Positions 1 to 12,837 of a stretch of 64,000 nt of DNA are shown here, in pieces. The DNA comes from Beta vulgaris subsp. vulgaris. Its lineage: Eukaryota > Streptophyta > Magnoliopsida > Caryophyllales > Amaranthaceae. The stretch's first letter is position 1, and every line of letters begins with the position of its first letter. The notes under the pieces were generated by a model. The model did not search any database. It had not been told where the DNA came from and saw only the letters and a program-made list of their open reading frames with translations. The stretch is taken from assembly GCF_026745355.1 (NCBI RefSeq), contig NC_079208.1, positions 49,832,845 through 49,896,844 on the forward strand, read 5' to 3'. The position numbers and the translations under genes were made by a program.

Positions 1-129
1 CCAACTTTTGTCCAAGTAATTAGTTCCCTGATTTTCCCCTTATTATTGGCTCTGCATGGGCCGCCACCCTTGGTCTTTGTCAAAAAGCAAATGTAGCAAA
101 ATTTGTGGGACAAAGGGAGTACATCATAT

Positions 130-715
130 TTGGTTCGTTTTTTTAGTAAAGGAAAAGAAAGGAAAAGAAAGAAATGGAAGAGAAACGAAAGGAAAAAAAT
201 CTTAATTTTCCCATATTTGGTTTAAGTTTTTTCTCTCCTTTCCAAATTCCTCCAATTTTGAGAGCTAAGGAAAATGAAAATTTTGTAAAGAGGCTTTCCT
301 TCCACTTCCTCATTTCTTATCACTTATACAACTTGTTTGGTTCATTTTTAGTAAAAAAAAAAAAGAAGGGAAGAGAAAGGAATGGAAGAGAGAAGAAAGG
401 AAGAGAACACATTATAATTTTCCATGTTTGGTTTAAGTTTTCTCTTTCCTTCAAAATTCCTCCAATTTTGGGAGGAAAGAAAAATGAAAATTTTGTAAAG
501 AGACTTTCCTTTCATTTCCGATCACTTATATTGTTATTTTCCAACCAATCATTCAAAATTAAAATGATTTCTTCTAATTCCTTTCTTTTCCTTCCCAATT
601 TCATCGATCAAACAAACTGATAATGTTTATTTATTTTTTTAAAACAAACATTAAAAATTAAAATATTTCCTTTCAATTTCTTTTTTTTTTTTCTTCCAAA
701 TTCTTTCTACCGAAC
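130..715. repeat. Purine/pyrimidine-rich repeat with internal ~205-bp direct duplication
   Basis: A block starting with TTTGGTTCGTTTTTTAGTAAA near 130 recurs in slightly diverged form near 335, so the period is about 205 bp. Both copies carry the same order of a GGAAAAGAAAGG purine tract, TTTGGTTTAAGTTTT and a CAAAATTCCTCCAATTTTG segment. The right edge (ACCGAACAAACCG near 710) is roughly an inverted copy of the left edge, so this may be an old MITE-like element. The open frame across it is low-complexity and not a credible gene. Clean target-site duplications were not found. Confidence 0.5.
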
Positions 716-1006
716 AAACCGTTAAATTTCATCGATAAATATGTGAAAAGTGTCGAATGTCAAAAATAGAACAACTAATAACCACCCACGAGCCATACAT
801 AAAATAGCTGTATTAGTTTTTCCAAAACCAGAGCAAGGGAGCCGCGGAGTTGAAAATAGGGAGAGCACCGACTCCCAAACCAATTTCTATGTGCCGCGCT
901 TTCTCTATTTCTTTCCTTCCGCCATCCACCAAATCCCATCTCATCTCTGCTACTTCACTCTCACTTTCTCTCTCCTCTGCTTTTAATCTCTCTCCAAAAC
1001 TCTGCC

Positions 1007-4000
1007 ATGAGATTAGGAAGAAACAATCACAAACATTCATCTTCTTCGTTAAAATTCGTGATCATAGTATCATTGCTTGCTTTGGCAGGTGCAGCTTTGA
1101 TTTGCGATCTTTTATGGGCTTCTTCTTCATCTTCTACTTTTTCCGCTCTTCGTTACGTCGCTGATAATTGGCCTCTTCAACAATCTACTCTTAATCTCCC
1201 CAATCTTAACCATACTTCTCATCTCAAGGTCTGTTGCTAATCTCGCCCTAATTTCTGACAAATGTTAACATTGTTTGTCTTTTGTTGATTTCTATTGTAA
1301 ATTTTTGATTTCTTGCTTAACTTGGTGCGCGTAATTGAATTAAGCTGGAAAATGGGTATATTTATTAAGCTAGTATTAGGCTATCTTTCTTTTTTTTTTT
1401 TTTTTTTTTTTTTGTAATTGATGAACTTTACTTGAGTTTGGTGGTGTAGGGAGTAAGTTTGATTGTAATGCTTGTTAATTTTGATTGTTTGTTGCGGTTG
1501 TTTGGCAATTATCTGAATGTTTGCATCTTGCACCATGGATCAGTGTTACCTAATTCGCTAAACCCTCGCAAATTGTGATTTGAGACAGAAAAAGGGGTTA
1601 CATTTGGCTAAGTTAATAAAAGTAGGTAGTGGATTATGTTCCCTTACCCGTTTTTGTACCACAAATTAAGTAACTTTGATCTGGTATGTTTATGTAGTAT
1701 GCTTTGGGTGTGGAATGCTTGAATACATAAGCCATTTATTGTTGGTTATAGTGCTACTAGGACAAGAGTACGATGCGAAAACATTGTTAATTAACTCAAC
1801 GTTTGCTGTTTAAGTTTAGCTGATCAAGTTTTGAATGACCAATTTTCTTACTTTAGGAGAAGGGTAAAGATGAGAAAAAGAAAGGCACTCCTGGAAGATT
1901 TCTATCAGCTACCTTTGCGGACTTGCCAGGACCTGAGCTACAATGGGAGCAGATGCCAACAGCTCCTGTGCCACGTCTAGACGGGGCTGCAATACAAATT
2001 AAGAATCTTTTGTACGTCTTTGCTGGATATGCCAATATTAATGCTGTGAGTATCATGTATCAGATCAACAGTAATATTCTACACTCTTGATTGCTATGCT
2101 TGCTCATCTAATTGTCCAACTCTTCAACATGATTTGGGTTAGACTTTTCAGTGCTTTTAGCATCTTCTTCTTGTCATAGATGCTATTCTGTTGAGCTTGT
2201 CATTATGTTTTCTTTTGGGTCATGAATTCTGATAAGCAAACATGTATCAACAAAATCATGGCTATTGACTGTTCAATACATAGTTATATCTACTGTCTTT
2301 TGGCTTGATATCTTCGCTATCATGCCATATGTTTTAGCTCTTATGTTGTAGGAACACTGCTATACTTCTCATTTGATGGTTGCTATGTAGCACAGTTACT
2401 TCAATTGATACTCGTCCCCCATGCGGTGGCACTCGTCCTCCATGCGGTGGTACTCGTCCCCTTAACAGAAACAACAGTGTTGCTTCACTTAGTAGTGCGT
2501 CGTACCCTTTGTGTTATAATTTATAGACGAGAACGTTATAGCAACATGCCTTGCTGATTGGCATTCTTTTGGATTTGGAACAAGGAATCTCATAATAGTG
2601 AGATTAAATGACATTTCAAGCTGTCTTGTAATGGGCTATGCTAACTAGATCAACTTCTTAAGCATGTTAATCAAAAAGTGTTTTTTATTTGTATTTTTGT
2701 CTGATTAAGTGGCTTGCGTGGAAACAAAAATACTTCAATTGCATGTTATATATTCTTATCAAATAACATAATGCTTCTTCTATAATATTGTTCTCCATCT
2801 AAATCACGGGTGATGAACCTACTCATCTTGCTTTGCATATGTAATCATGGTTTGCAGGTGCATTCCCATGTTGACATCTACAATTTTACGGACAATACTT
2901 GGGGAGAAAGTTTTCCTATGCCTAAGGAGATGGCCCATTCTCATTTAGGAATGGTAACAGATGGGAGATATATATATGTAGTCACTGGACAATATGGTCC
3001 GCAATGCAGAGGGCCAACAGCTCGTAATTTTGTGTTGGATACTAAAACGAAGCAATGGGAAGACCTCGTTTCTTTGCCCGTTCCTAGGTATGTTTCATAT
3101 TGATTTTCAGTATTGCTAGTTTTGCAATAGTTGTCTAGTCCCATATATAATATGTTCTCTTGTCCTCAAAGTATGGTTTCTCTCGCCATTTATATAATCC
3201 CCCCCCCCTTTCCAAAAATAGGTTAGTAATAAGAATTGAGAAATTCCCCTGGTTTAGGTTAAGGGCAGATTTAGATATGGAAACAATACTGTATCATGAA
3301 CTGATTCACATTTGATGATCGAGACACAACTTGTTTACTGAGAATAGTTGAGGTTTGAGGATTAAGCCTTTGTCGTCACTTTGCAGTTTAGGTGATACTA
3401 TTTGCGGATTGTGCGTGATGACTGTTTTTTTAACAGTTGGCAAAACTTATAAGTAATTATCACTATTTTGTTCAGGTACGCACCAGCTACTCAACTTTGG
3501 AGAGGAAGGCTGCATGTCATGGGAGGCAGTGGGTTAAACCGGCACACACCTGAATTAGACCACTGGAGTCTGGCAGTGAAGGATGGGAAAGCATTAGAGA
3601 AGGAGTGGCGATCTGAAGTACCTATTCCTCGTGGTGGACCTCACAGGTTATTAGACTCATCTTTGTCAAAATTGCTCTTTTGACATAAGCAAGAAAAGAG
3701 TGATATCAACTAGTTTCGTTGGTGAAGTCATGATCTAGAATCAAATCCCATCTACGTTATCATTATCTTTATGGATCTGTATGACCCAGATAGAAAATAT
3801 TATGCCTTGTATTGAAACAGTAGCACTGATATTTGCTGTCAGTCAGCTGTTGGAACTTGGAAATATAGGTCTTATATACGTCATCTAATATAATGGTGTC
3901 CATAGATGTCTTCCCTTCATTCGATCCAGTGAACTGTGCACTACAGTTTCAATCCCTATGTATATCTGATTTATTCTCTCTTTTCTCTCAGGGCCTGTGT

Positions 4001-6585
4001 TGTGGTTGATGACAAATTAATGGTTATTGGCGGTCAAGAGGGTGATTTCATGGCCAAACCTGGGTCACCCATTTTTAAGTGCTCTCGTAGGCATGAGGTA
4101 ATATGATAAATCTTTTCTGGAACAGTGGATTTTTTGGTTGTGCTTAGTAGCTTTGAATCCTATGTGATATGAGATCATGAATTTTTAAGCCAGCCGCAAG
4201 ACTTATCACATTGAATCATATTTTTGCCTGTTGCACTGTTCATTTTTCCTAATTTTAGCATTCTCTAACTAGATTTCAATCCCGTGAAATGCACATGATA
4301 TTAGTCATGTCAAGAAGATGGGAAAAGTAGAGATGAATATAATGGAAATAGTAAAAAAAAGAAAAAGAACTTCTGGATATAAATAAGGTTTAGATATAAA
4401 TTTACACATTCATTTAAATAATAATATGGGTTAGAAAGATTTTTCCTTTCATGCGTGTAATTAAAATGAAATCGGGATATCGGGAGGGCCGTAATTTTAG
4501 CTTGGGAAATTGGATAATTATACATTTTAATCAGTTCTGATAGAATTTAGAAAGGAATCCACTTCAACCATAGGGGGAAGATATATGGTGGAGGCCGGAG
4601 GGGAGGAAGACTGCAAGAGAAAGGGGAAGGAATATAATTGAAAGATCGTCTTCTTTTACATTTAGATTGAAAAAGAGAGAAGCATATGCTAATCGTCTTC
4701 ATAGGACAGTATTGATTTAGTATTGAGAAGCATAAATAATATTCAATACTTGTATATTTTTGTTGACAAATAATACCAAGTTTGGTTGTGGCTCAATGGT
4801 TGTTTCATGGAAAAATGAGCTAGAGGTTAGAGATCTGACGCGTGTGGGATTTTCCCCTTTGTGATATGCCATGTGATAATGCCGAGTTATCTTTAAGTAT
4901 GATGGGCATTGTATCATTGTTAGAGAGAGGGTGTCACTTAGCAGAGTCTCAGAGATAGTATTGATGTAGTAATGGCGACTTCAACTTGTTAAATTGGGTT
5001 TATGTTCTTAGTATATCTGAAAACAAAAAAGGTTTTGTCACTTGTGCTGTGACTTCCCAATTTAGAGAGTTGATACATGGCAGCAATATTCTAAGTTGAC
5101 ATTACAATTTCAGTTAACCATAGTTTCTGTCGACAAGATTACTTATCTTATTGTTCAACTTACAATTGAATAGTTCATGTATTTGGACTGCTGTTGCTTG
5201 AAAATCATCCAATCCAATAATCTATTGATCAAATTAGAACTCTGCAATACCCAAATTATCACTCTTAATGTATTTAGTTGGATACTCATAGGGGTGGGAA
5301 TATTTTTACCTATGTTTTCTGGCACATAACTACATAAGCAGATCTTGATGCTGGGCTTCATTCTTGGCCACCCGGCTGAGATATGTTGGACAGACAGGGG
5401 CATGCACCAATAAGGAACTGTTTATCCACTTTCCTTTTTGGGTTGTCATTTTTTAGTTTACCCACTTCTATTTCTGTTTTTTGAATGGTTCTACTAATTT
5501 TATATTATTATAATTACCTTCTAACTCTACTTCTCTTGGCCCACAACTTTAACTTCAAAACAATATGCAATAAATTAATACTTTATCTTCCCTTTTATGA
5601 CCCACATACCTATTTTTCCTAAAACTCTGTGCTCAAAGAAGTGGGTAAACTAATAAAAACAAGAGGGAGTGTTAACAAGTTAGATCTTTGAGCTTCAAGT
5701 TCCGTTGTTGGAGTTAGGACTTATGAGTTATGACCACTGAGTATCTATGTAAATTTGGAAAACAGCTCAAAGCCTTCATTAGTTACATAAACTCATAAAC
5801 CTTGGTTAACGGTTAACCTAGTGAGTCAAGTTGTGTATGGTAATCTATGTGAAGTTGTCATCTACTTAAGAGTTGCTGGAACATCACATTGCGGGACGTA
5901 GCTGCCTTAACTTGGATTGATATGCATGATGTCCTCAGTAGTAGAGTACCATGCATCTTACTAAACCTTGTTCTGTTGCTCTGTTGTAGTAGTTTGTGAT
6001 TTGACTAGTCAGAGAAAATGGAAGTGTGTGTTCACAGCACATATTTTAATGTTGTAGGTGGTATATGCTGATGTTCTTATGCTGGATGATGAGATGAAGT
6101 GGAAGCATTTGCCTCCCATGCCAAAGCCAGATTCTCACATAGAGTTTGCCTGGACTATAGTTAATCATTCAATTGTCATTGCGGGAGGCACAACTGACAA
6201 ACATCCTATCACAAAAAAGATGATCCTGAATGGAGAGGTTTTCCGATTTGATCTAGACACAATGGTAATGGTCCTTTTTTTACTGCTTGAGTTGTTGAAT
6301 TTAGATTTCTTACTGCTCTACACCATTATCGCACTGAAATTTATATTCTATATCTTCTAATATTCTGCGGGCTTGTGTTTGTCCACATTCTTACTCGTTT
6401 CATCTTATGGTCTGTTGCAGAAATGGTCAGTGATAGGGAAACTTCCCTACCGTGTCAAAACAACTCTAGTTGGATTTTGGGATGGTTGGTTCTATTTTAC
6501 TTCTGGTCAGCGAGATAAAGGACCTGATGATCCAGCCCCCAGAAAGGTCATTGGGGAAGTATGGAGAACTAAGTTAAGCTTCTAG
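1007..6585 (+). CDS. Kelch-repeat (galactose-oxidase-like) single-pass membrane protein, 7 exons
   Basis: Exons: 1007-1228, 1857-2045, 2858-3087, 3476-3646, 3992-4097, 6058-6264 and 6421-6585. All junctions are GT-AG and phases are consistent, giving 429 aa. The start ATG follows a short pyrimidine-rich leader. Residues 1-15 are basic and Ser-rich (RNNHKHSSSS); residues 16-37 form one hydrophobic segment (LKFVIIVSLLALAGAALICD), which suggests a type II signal anchor. The rest is a beta-propeller with Kelch blades: PRLDGAAI with YVFAGYAN, SHLGMV with YVVTGQYG, RLHVMGGSG, LMVIGGQEG, and SIVIAGGTTDK with FRFDLDTMKW. Length and architecture fit the plant family that includes Arabidopsis At1g51540 and At3g27220 (from memory). 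The molecular function is unknown; Golgi or endomembrane location is inferred from the anchor. The 1.96-kb intron 5 holds a MITE-like insertion. It converges with the F-box/Kelch gene at 7574. Confidence 0.93.
2397..2461. repeat. Short tandem repeat in Kelch-gene intron 2
   Basis: The core ACTCGTCC(C/T)CCATGCGGTGG is repeated twice, followed by a third partial ACTCGTCCCC. The unit is about 24 bp and GC-rich inside an AT-rich intron. Confidence 0.7.
5418..5672. mobile_element. Degenerate Stowaway-like MITE in Kelch-gene intron 5
   Basis: The segment has CTTTCCTTTTTGGGTTGTC and TTTAGTTTACCCACTTCT on the left and GTGGGTAAACTAATAAAAAC followed by GAGGGAGT on the right. It resembles the cleaner element at 22332-22560, which has the same internal order (CCTTTTTGGG, AGTTTACCC, AATGACCCACA, GGGTAAACTAATAAA). 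The left terminus is eroded and no TA duplication can be assigned. Confidence 0.55.
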
Positions 6586-7573
6586 TCAAAATTTTGAATG
6601 TTAAAATTTAGGTAGGTCATATTCTTCTTGTATTAATCACTGTTAGATGTTCTGTACACGGAGGCTGTGGAGCATTATTGGGCCATTTCTGCAATACAAT
6701 GTGAAGATGGAGAGGCGGGAAGATGTATACAAAGATGAAAAATCAATTTGTTCAATTGGTTTATGTAAATTGTAAACATATAGGAAACAATGAAAGATGC
6801 CTAGCCCTTATTGTTCAAGGGTTCATGTTCTGATAAAACTCTGGAAGTTTGCTGTATACCTTATTATCTTAATTCTGAAGCTGATTTAAGGTATGTTAAA
6901 CTTGCAGGAAACAAGCTTTAGAACAATTTCATCCAAAATTTCCAGAATTTGTAGATTAGTACTCCGGATAAATCTAAAACCGCTATTTAGAAACAAAGAT
7001 ATGAGGTCTTGTGAACTCATCCAATGAAAGGATGCTGCGCACATAATACGGTATCTATTCATAGAGTTATGAAATCAATAGAGGATACAAGATAGAGCCT
7101 AGTAAACATGACATGAGTTGCACAAAGTCATAGTTAAGGCAATTCCAGCTTCAGATACTTGAACACAAACAGATAAGAATAGCACAATCTTATTCTTTGA
7201 TAAGGTCACCCAACTGAACTTGAAACTTCACAAAATCCTTAGTCTAAAATAGCGGGTCAAGCCCTTAGAGTGGCACGGAAGACGAAAGGGATCCCACCCC
7301 AAGAATTTGGAGATGGTAAAATACCCACCTTGTGACTTAAAGGTCCAAGGTGAAAATCATACAAACCTCATCTATGATCTATTTTACAAGCAAAACTGAA
7401 ACACCTATAGAAACTACGCTCTACAACTGGAAACCCACTTATGAGTTATCCTGTACCAAAGTCTACTCTACTAGCTTGCTACATCTAATCGCATATTGCA
7501 TTTTTTTTATGTACATAACTCACCAAAGAACATGCCATGTGAGGAGAGACTAATTTTACTTGTTAAAGATTAG

Positions 7574-10500
7574 CTAAGGATCAAGGAGAAGTTCCACAGC
7601 AAAGACGTCAGCGTCAAATTGAAGACCAGATGATTCTGCTGGTTGAAGTGATTCATCCGCCATTCCACCAAATGTATACACTAGACGGCCTGAATGGTCT
7701 GAGCATGCTGCATGAAAGGAACGACCTTTGGGTTTATAGCCACATGATTTTAGCCGTCTCCACATCCTTGTAGAAAAAGGGTGCTTTTTTATGGAGTTCA
7801 CATCAAACAACCAAAAGTCATTTTTTCTTTGCCTTTGGGAGTTTTCACCCCCATATATAAGAACTTTCCCTCCCAGAATCAGGGTAGCTGAATGACCAAC
7901 TCTTGGAAGATTGTTTCCCCAAGGAGTGCTTGATAAGTCAACTTGAACCCGTACCCACTGGGAATGACCCTCTGTGGCATCAAAAACCCAGACATCATCA
8001 AGGACATCATAACCCAATCCCCTTCCACCAAAAAGCAGTGTTCTTGTACCGTCTATACAAGTCAAAGTATGGCCAGAACGCGGCGGTGGTGCTGGGTGGG
8101 TAACAATTTCATACCAAGTTCCATGACAAAAGTTCTCCGATATTTCCAAGATCCACAAGTCTCCTAATCTAACACCATCTGGGCCAATCCCTCCATGAAT
8201 AAGCATTCTTCTGTTCTCCATAGAGCATCCAGCATGGGCCCCGCGTGGTGGTGGTGCCACTGAGCCCACATCAAGTAGCCTCCAAAACAATGTGATACCA
8301 AATGTCTCACTGTGCACAATTCTTCCAATCCAGGTATCATTTTGACGGATGCCATGATCATTGATTCCTCCAAATAGTATGAGAAAATCACCCGTTACAA
8401 CACAAGTATGCACAAAACGTCCACTAGGAAGCCCTGATGTCACTTTTTGCCATTTTAATATGGTTTTGAAATCATAACCAAGGAGCGCAACCCATGTATC
8501 ATCGAGATGACGCCCTGAATTGAGAAGTTTTGAAGCAGAGCAATGAGAAAAGTTCTTCAGCAAACCAATTTTATCATACCATATGTGATGACTATTACAA
8601 GATGTCACACATGAACATTATAAATCCAAAAATAACAAGCTTTTTATATAAATTGCTATAATGAACAATGTCCACACCTTAAACATATTACAACAAGCAT
8701 CATATTGTTTGAAGAAGTCAGGACTAAACTAGCAGAAAATCCACACTCAACTATGACCATAATCTGAGATATGGATAGATGGGCACAATGAAAAGGTTAT
8801 TATTCTATGTATAAGAAGATTATGTATGTTTGCTCTTAGACTCGTGAAGATTGAGATAGGCCTCGGGTACTTGCGTCACATTTTTTATGTCAGGATAAGG
8901 TAATCACAGGAAGGGGACAGAATAAAGTGGAGTTATATTGCATATTGGTCACACCTGGATATTTTACCAAATCCTGCATGTTTTCAGCCTAACATTAAGA
9001 GAACAAGTTTCACTCATATTCATTGTCATTGTCTAAACAGCGTAAATCAGTGGGCAGCAGTCCCATATAGCATACACACATGAATCACTAATTTATTAGT
9101 CCTCAGATGACCTAAAATGATCGAAAAGATAAAGGCACTTTCATAATCCATTACTAAAAGTCTGGATTTTAATCAGTAATCAGAAGCTCTTCATAGCGAG
9201 AACTTATATAAATACATTCTGACTAGTTATATAAAGAATGTGAGAAAGTGATCCTTTGGACGTCCATAAGATAAGTTATTGCTCAATCTCAAGCCATAAA
9301 CTAAAGTACAATGAGCAGATAAAAATTTGATAAATTGTAGTGGCATAGCTATAGCCTATAGGCTATGTTACTCAGACCCAAGTACCAAACGTGAGTACAT
9401 ATTTAAATGTTAGACACATCAAGACGCAAAATTCCGAACAGAAGGACACTGTACTGAATTCAGACACAAGTGGAAGGACATGAAATTCATGAAACATCTT
9501 AATTTTCGAAGACTTTTCACGTAAAGGTAGGTGAACACACATTTTAGGTTTGCCTTATTTGCTAGTTCTTTATTTATTCTGATATCAAGCCCATATTTGA
9601 GTGTGTATTGCATTAGTATGTCTTCTCTTTCCCTCTCTTCTGCATATTTTTGCTCCACCAATATGCAATTCCAGACCATTGCAGTGTTCGGAATAAATAC
9701 TAAGCGACGAGTAAGGATTCCATACCCCTATCGAAACATCGAGTGTCCAACATGGGTACATGCAGCAAACTGATAATTCAAAACAACACAGCTTAGATGA
9801 TAAGCCTTTAATTGCTTCAAAGCATACCAACAAGTTCAGCCTCAGCATCCTCATTTAAGTCCACATAACAACATTCTGAGCTAAATATTTTTATAAAAAC
9901 AGATCCTACAAATAATCAAAACATTACACTAATGCCAATATGCCATTAACATCCAAAACTATAACTAAGACATATCAAGTATAACTAAGTAAATCCAAAA
10001 AGACATAAAACTAACAACATAACACATAACAGAACTTAGGTTTAGAATTCATCAAAAAACATGACCAGTGACTCTCAATCATATAAATAGCAATAATGAA
10101 ATAAAATAACAATCTAAAATATAAAAAATATGAAAATATTTAGAAAAAGATGAGATGGGTATCTGAGAAACTGACCTCCTTCGCATCCTCCACCAAATAA
10201 AACCAAGCAATTTGAGACAAAATTGAGAGAGTGAGAAGCTCTAGGGCAAGGAAGCATATTATGAGAAAGTGGGTCAATCAATTTAAGGCATGAAACAGAG
10301 CCCAACTGAGTTACCTGATGGTATAACTTCATCCATGGCATATAATTTCCACCATTAAAGTATGAAGATTTAAGGGCATCAACACAAGTGGGTCCCCATT
10401 CTCTTCTACAAATAGACTCCCATAAAGTGTCAGATGAAGCTAAAGAATTGAATTTCTTGCAAGTAAGAGCAAAAGAAAGGATTGAATTTATGGGTAAAAG

Positions 10501-10677
10501 GAGGAGGATTGAGAAGAGATGGTCTTGGATTAAGTTGCAAATTGGGGTTTCGTTGTTGCCAGATTCTTCCATGAATGAATGATGGAAAAAGGCAAATTTT
10601 TTTCTTTCTAGTGAATGATTGAGAGCCATTTTCTCTCTCCAAAAGTTGAGGTCAGCTAGAGTAGGAGGAGCCATCAT
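7574..10677 (-). CDS. F-box/Kelch-repeat protein (At1g51550-like), 2 exons
   Basis: Exon 1 is 10677-10176 and exon 2 is 8514-7574. The donor reads GAG|GTCAGT and the acceptor TTCAG|GGCG, in phase 1, giving about 480 aa. Residues about 47-95 are an F-box (ILLLLPINSILSFALTCKKF then LWESICRREWG), which would dock SKP1 in an SCF ubiquitin ligase. Kelch blades follow for substrate recognition: PRASHSL with LVLFGGGCEGG, GRFVHTC with LILFGGIND, PRGAHAG with LIHGGIGPDG, PRSGHTL with LLFGGRG, PRVGHSAT with VLIYGGEN, and GRSFHAA with YTFGGMAD. The first in-frame ATG pair is used here; a downstream in-frame ATG at 10572 (MEESGNNE) starts closer to the F-box and may be the real start. Length matches Arabidopsis At1g51550 (about 478 aa, from memory). 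The substrate is unknown. The 1.66-kb intron is AT-rich. Confidence 0.92.
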
Positions 10678-11565
10678 TTCTCATTTCGCATTCCTGGGTT
10701 TGGTTTTTTTCAGTTCTTTGGCGTCTTTCACACCTTCGCCACGGACCGCATTCCTGGGTATTGGACTACACTTGTTTGTATTTTTTTTTATATCCCTAAA
10801 TCTCAGGAATATGAGATTGAAAGAAATATCGCCACTCCACCAACTTAACCTGACTATACTTGTTTGTATATCGATATTGTCTAATCATGTATTTAGCTAC
10901 ACTTGCAAAAGGTGTCAGTTCAGTTTGTAAGTGGTGCTAATATTGATATACGGGATCGAATTTCGGCCTTGTCTTGAGTTCTAGTTATGTCTGGATCGAT
11001 TCATTAATCATGAGTCATGACTCATGAGGAGGTCAAGGTACCCTCCATGTCGGGTTGATTTTGATCAAGTTCAATTCCGATCAAGATATGACATGGGTCG
11101 CTTATCCTTTAGGGTTAGATTTCATCGATATTGTGTCATGCTAGTTATAGTGTAGGAGCAGTTGTGAGCCTTGTGGCAGGAATTTCGAGGAGACCAAGTT
11201 TGGGTCAGATTATTATCAAGTTAGGTCGTAGAATATCTGGTCAAATATCTCATAAGTTATTATCGGGTTAGTTTTGCGGAGGTTACATAACATTGATCTA
11301 TCCACTTTTGAGAACTCCTATTATCGGCTTCAACAATTTTCCATCGTTTCTTGGAGCAAGTCAGTTGTTTGACTGCTCTAGAACCTGTAGTGTTTTCTCC
11401 TTGCTAAAATAAAAGTTCATCTTCTCTGATTTCTGTTGTAAAGATGCTTGTATTAATTGAACTTATTGTATGTGTAATTTACTATAAACTTTTTATTAAT
11501 GATGAATTTTATCTAAACTGTTGTAGTTGACAATAGACATTGATATATAGTTGAATCAGTTGTTT
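10678..11565. other. Intergenic: upstream region of the F-box/Kelch gene
   Basis: No gene is supported. The first 200 bases are the probable promoter and 5' leader of the minus-strand F-box gene. A perfect palindrome CATGAGTCATGACTCATG lies near 11009. No TATA box can be assigned with confidence. Confidence 0.5.
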
Positions 11566-11573
11566 CATCCAGG

Positions 11574-12200
11574 TAGAGGTGGCCAATAAGGGGTGGTTTG
11601 GGCGGGCTGGGCGGGCTAGCCATGACCTAGGATTGGACCACAAGTTCTGTGGGCTGGATGGGATGGTCTGGTTGGCCGAGCCTGGACTTTTACAATTCAT
11701 GGAATGGGTTTGGTGGGCCATGGTTTGATGCGCTAGACCGGATTAACAATTTTTTTATAAATAAAAATGTTTAAACAAACTAATTAATCATGAGTCGATG
11801 AGTAATGTTAATGTTAAATTAATATATACCATTTATTGTATAATTTGGGTCATAACAATTTCTGCTATCATAGTATTAAATAATTTACACTTGGAAAGTA
11901 ATTTATATAAATAACGATTAGTAGTTTTCATGATCAATAATATTTGTTTTTGTTATCATTATATCTTATTCATTCCAATCTACACTTACATAGTAATTTA
12001 AATAAAAACGAATAGAATTTCTAATGGTTTCACAGGTTGGGCGGTTTTTCCAGCAGGCTTCCATGGGCTGGGTTCAAAAAAATCAGCCTGTGACACATGC
12101 AACATTTTCACTCATCTGGATCGAGCAGTTCATGGGTGACTCGCATCACGACCCACGAGGCGGGTTTGACTGGATTGGCCCGCACCGTTGGCCACCTCTA
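11574..12200. mobile_element. Non-autonomous hAT-type MITE with 8-bp target duplication
   Basis: The terminal inverted repeats are TAGAGGTGGCCAA at the left and TTGGCCACCTCTA at the right. They are flanked by CATCCAGG (11566-11573) and CATCCTGG (12201-12208), an 8-bp duplication with one mismatch, as expected for hAT transposition. Subterminal regions are GGGCGGGCTGG-rich on both sides and the middle is AT-rich. There is no transposase, so it would depend on an autonomous hAT element elsewhere. Confidence 0.88.
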
Positions 12201-12837
12201 CATCCTGGTAGTACGTTGATGAGTTACTCTAAGAATATCACCCTATAGGATTCCTTTGACTCTACATAATTTAAGGAATACAACTTTAGAAGATTTCAGT
12301 CTTTTGATGACATGTGCTTCTGGCTACAAGAGTTAATGTAATGGAGTAGTGACATCACGTTCCACTTCGTATATTAGAATATAGTTATAATTTTTTATTT
12401 GGAACTATTAATTAGAAGTGGGTAAATTACTTATCAGGTAGATCAATTATATTTTTAATTACGTAGTATTATAATAGTTACAGGTGGGTGAACATCAATA
12501 GATGCTCATTGTTTGTACCTATTCAATATATACTATGTTTATTTCTCGTGAAGGTATTTTCAAAATATACATTAGTATAATAGTGTTTTAAGAACTTATA
12601 TTAATCAAACGACCTTACAAAAGTATGTAAAAGTCATCCTTTAAGGTGAATAATCAAAAGACAAGCAAACAAGAAAAGAGCAAGTTTTTTCAAATAGAAA
12701 TATAAAGAACCAAACTATGCTCAAAAGTTAGATCATACTTTTTTTTTAGAGGGAGAAAATAAAAAGATTAAAGCGTCCATAAAATTCATGGTTATGAACC
12801 AATCTTTTTGTTTTATGATAATGATGTAAGAAGAGCT

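Noticed and set aside
174..620. 148-codon open frame (+)
   Set aside because: Produced by the 205-bp direct duplication of purine-rich DNA; the two halves translate to the same low-complexity words.
4785..4925. Possible SINE in Kelch-gene intron 5 (TGGCTCAATGGTT and GAGATCTGACGCG as A/B boxes)
   Set aside because: The boxes are only loosely matched and no flanking duplication was found.
7903..8391. Several short frames overlapping F-box/Kelch exon 2
   Set aside because: Shadows of the real minus-strand exon; codon content follows the Kelch frame only.
9360..9780. Possible repeat or gene fragment in the F-box/Kelch intron (GGCTATGTTACTCAGACCC)
   Set aside because: Looks like a common dispersed plant sequence, but no boundaries or partner copy exist in this window.
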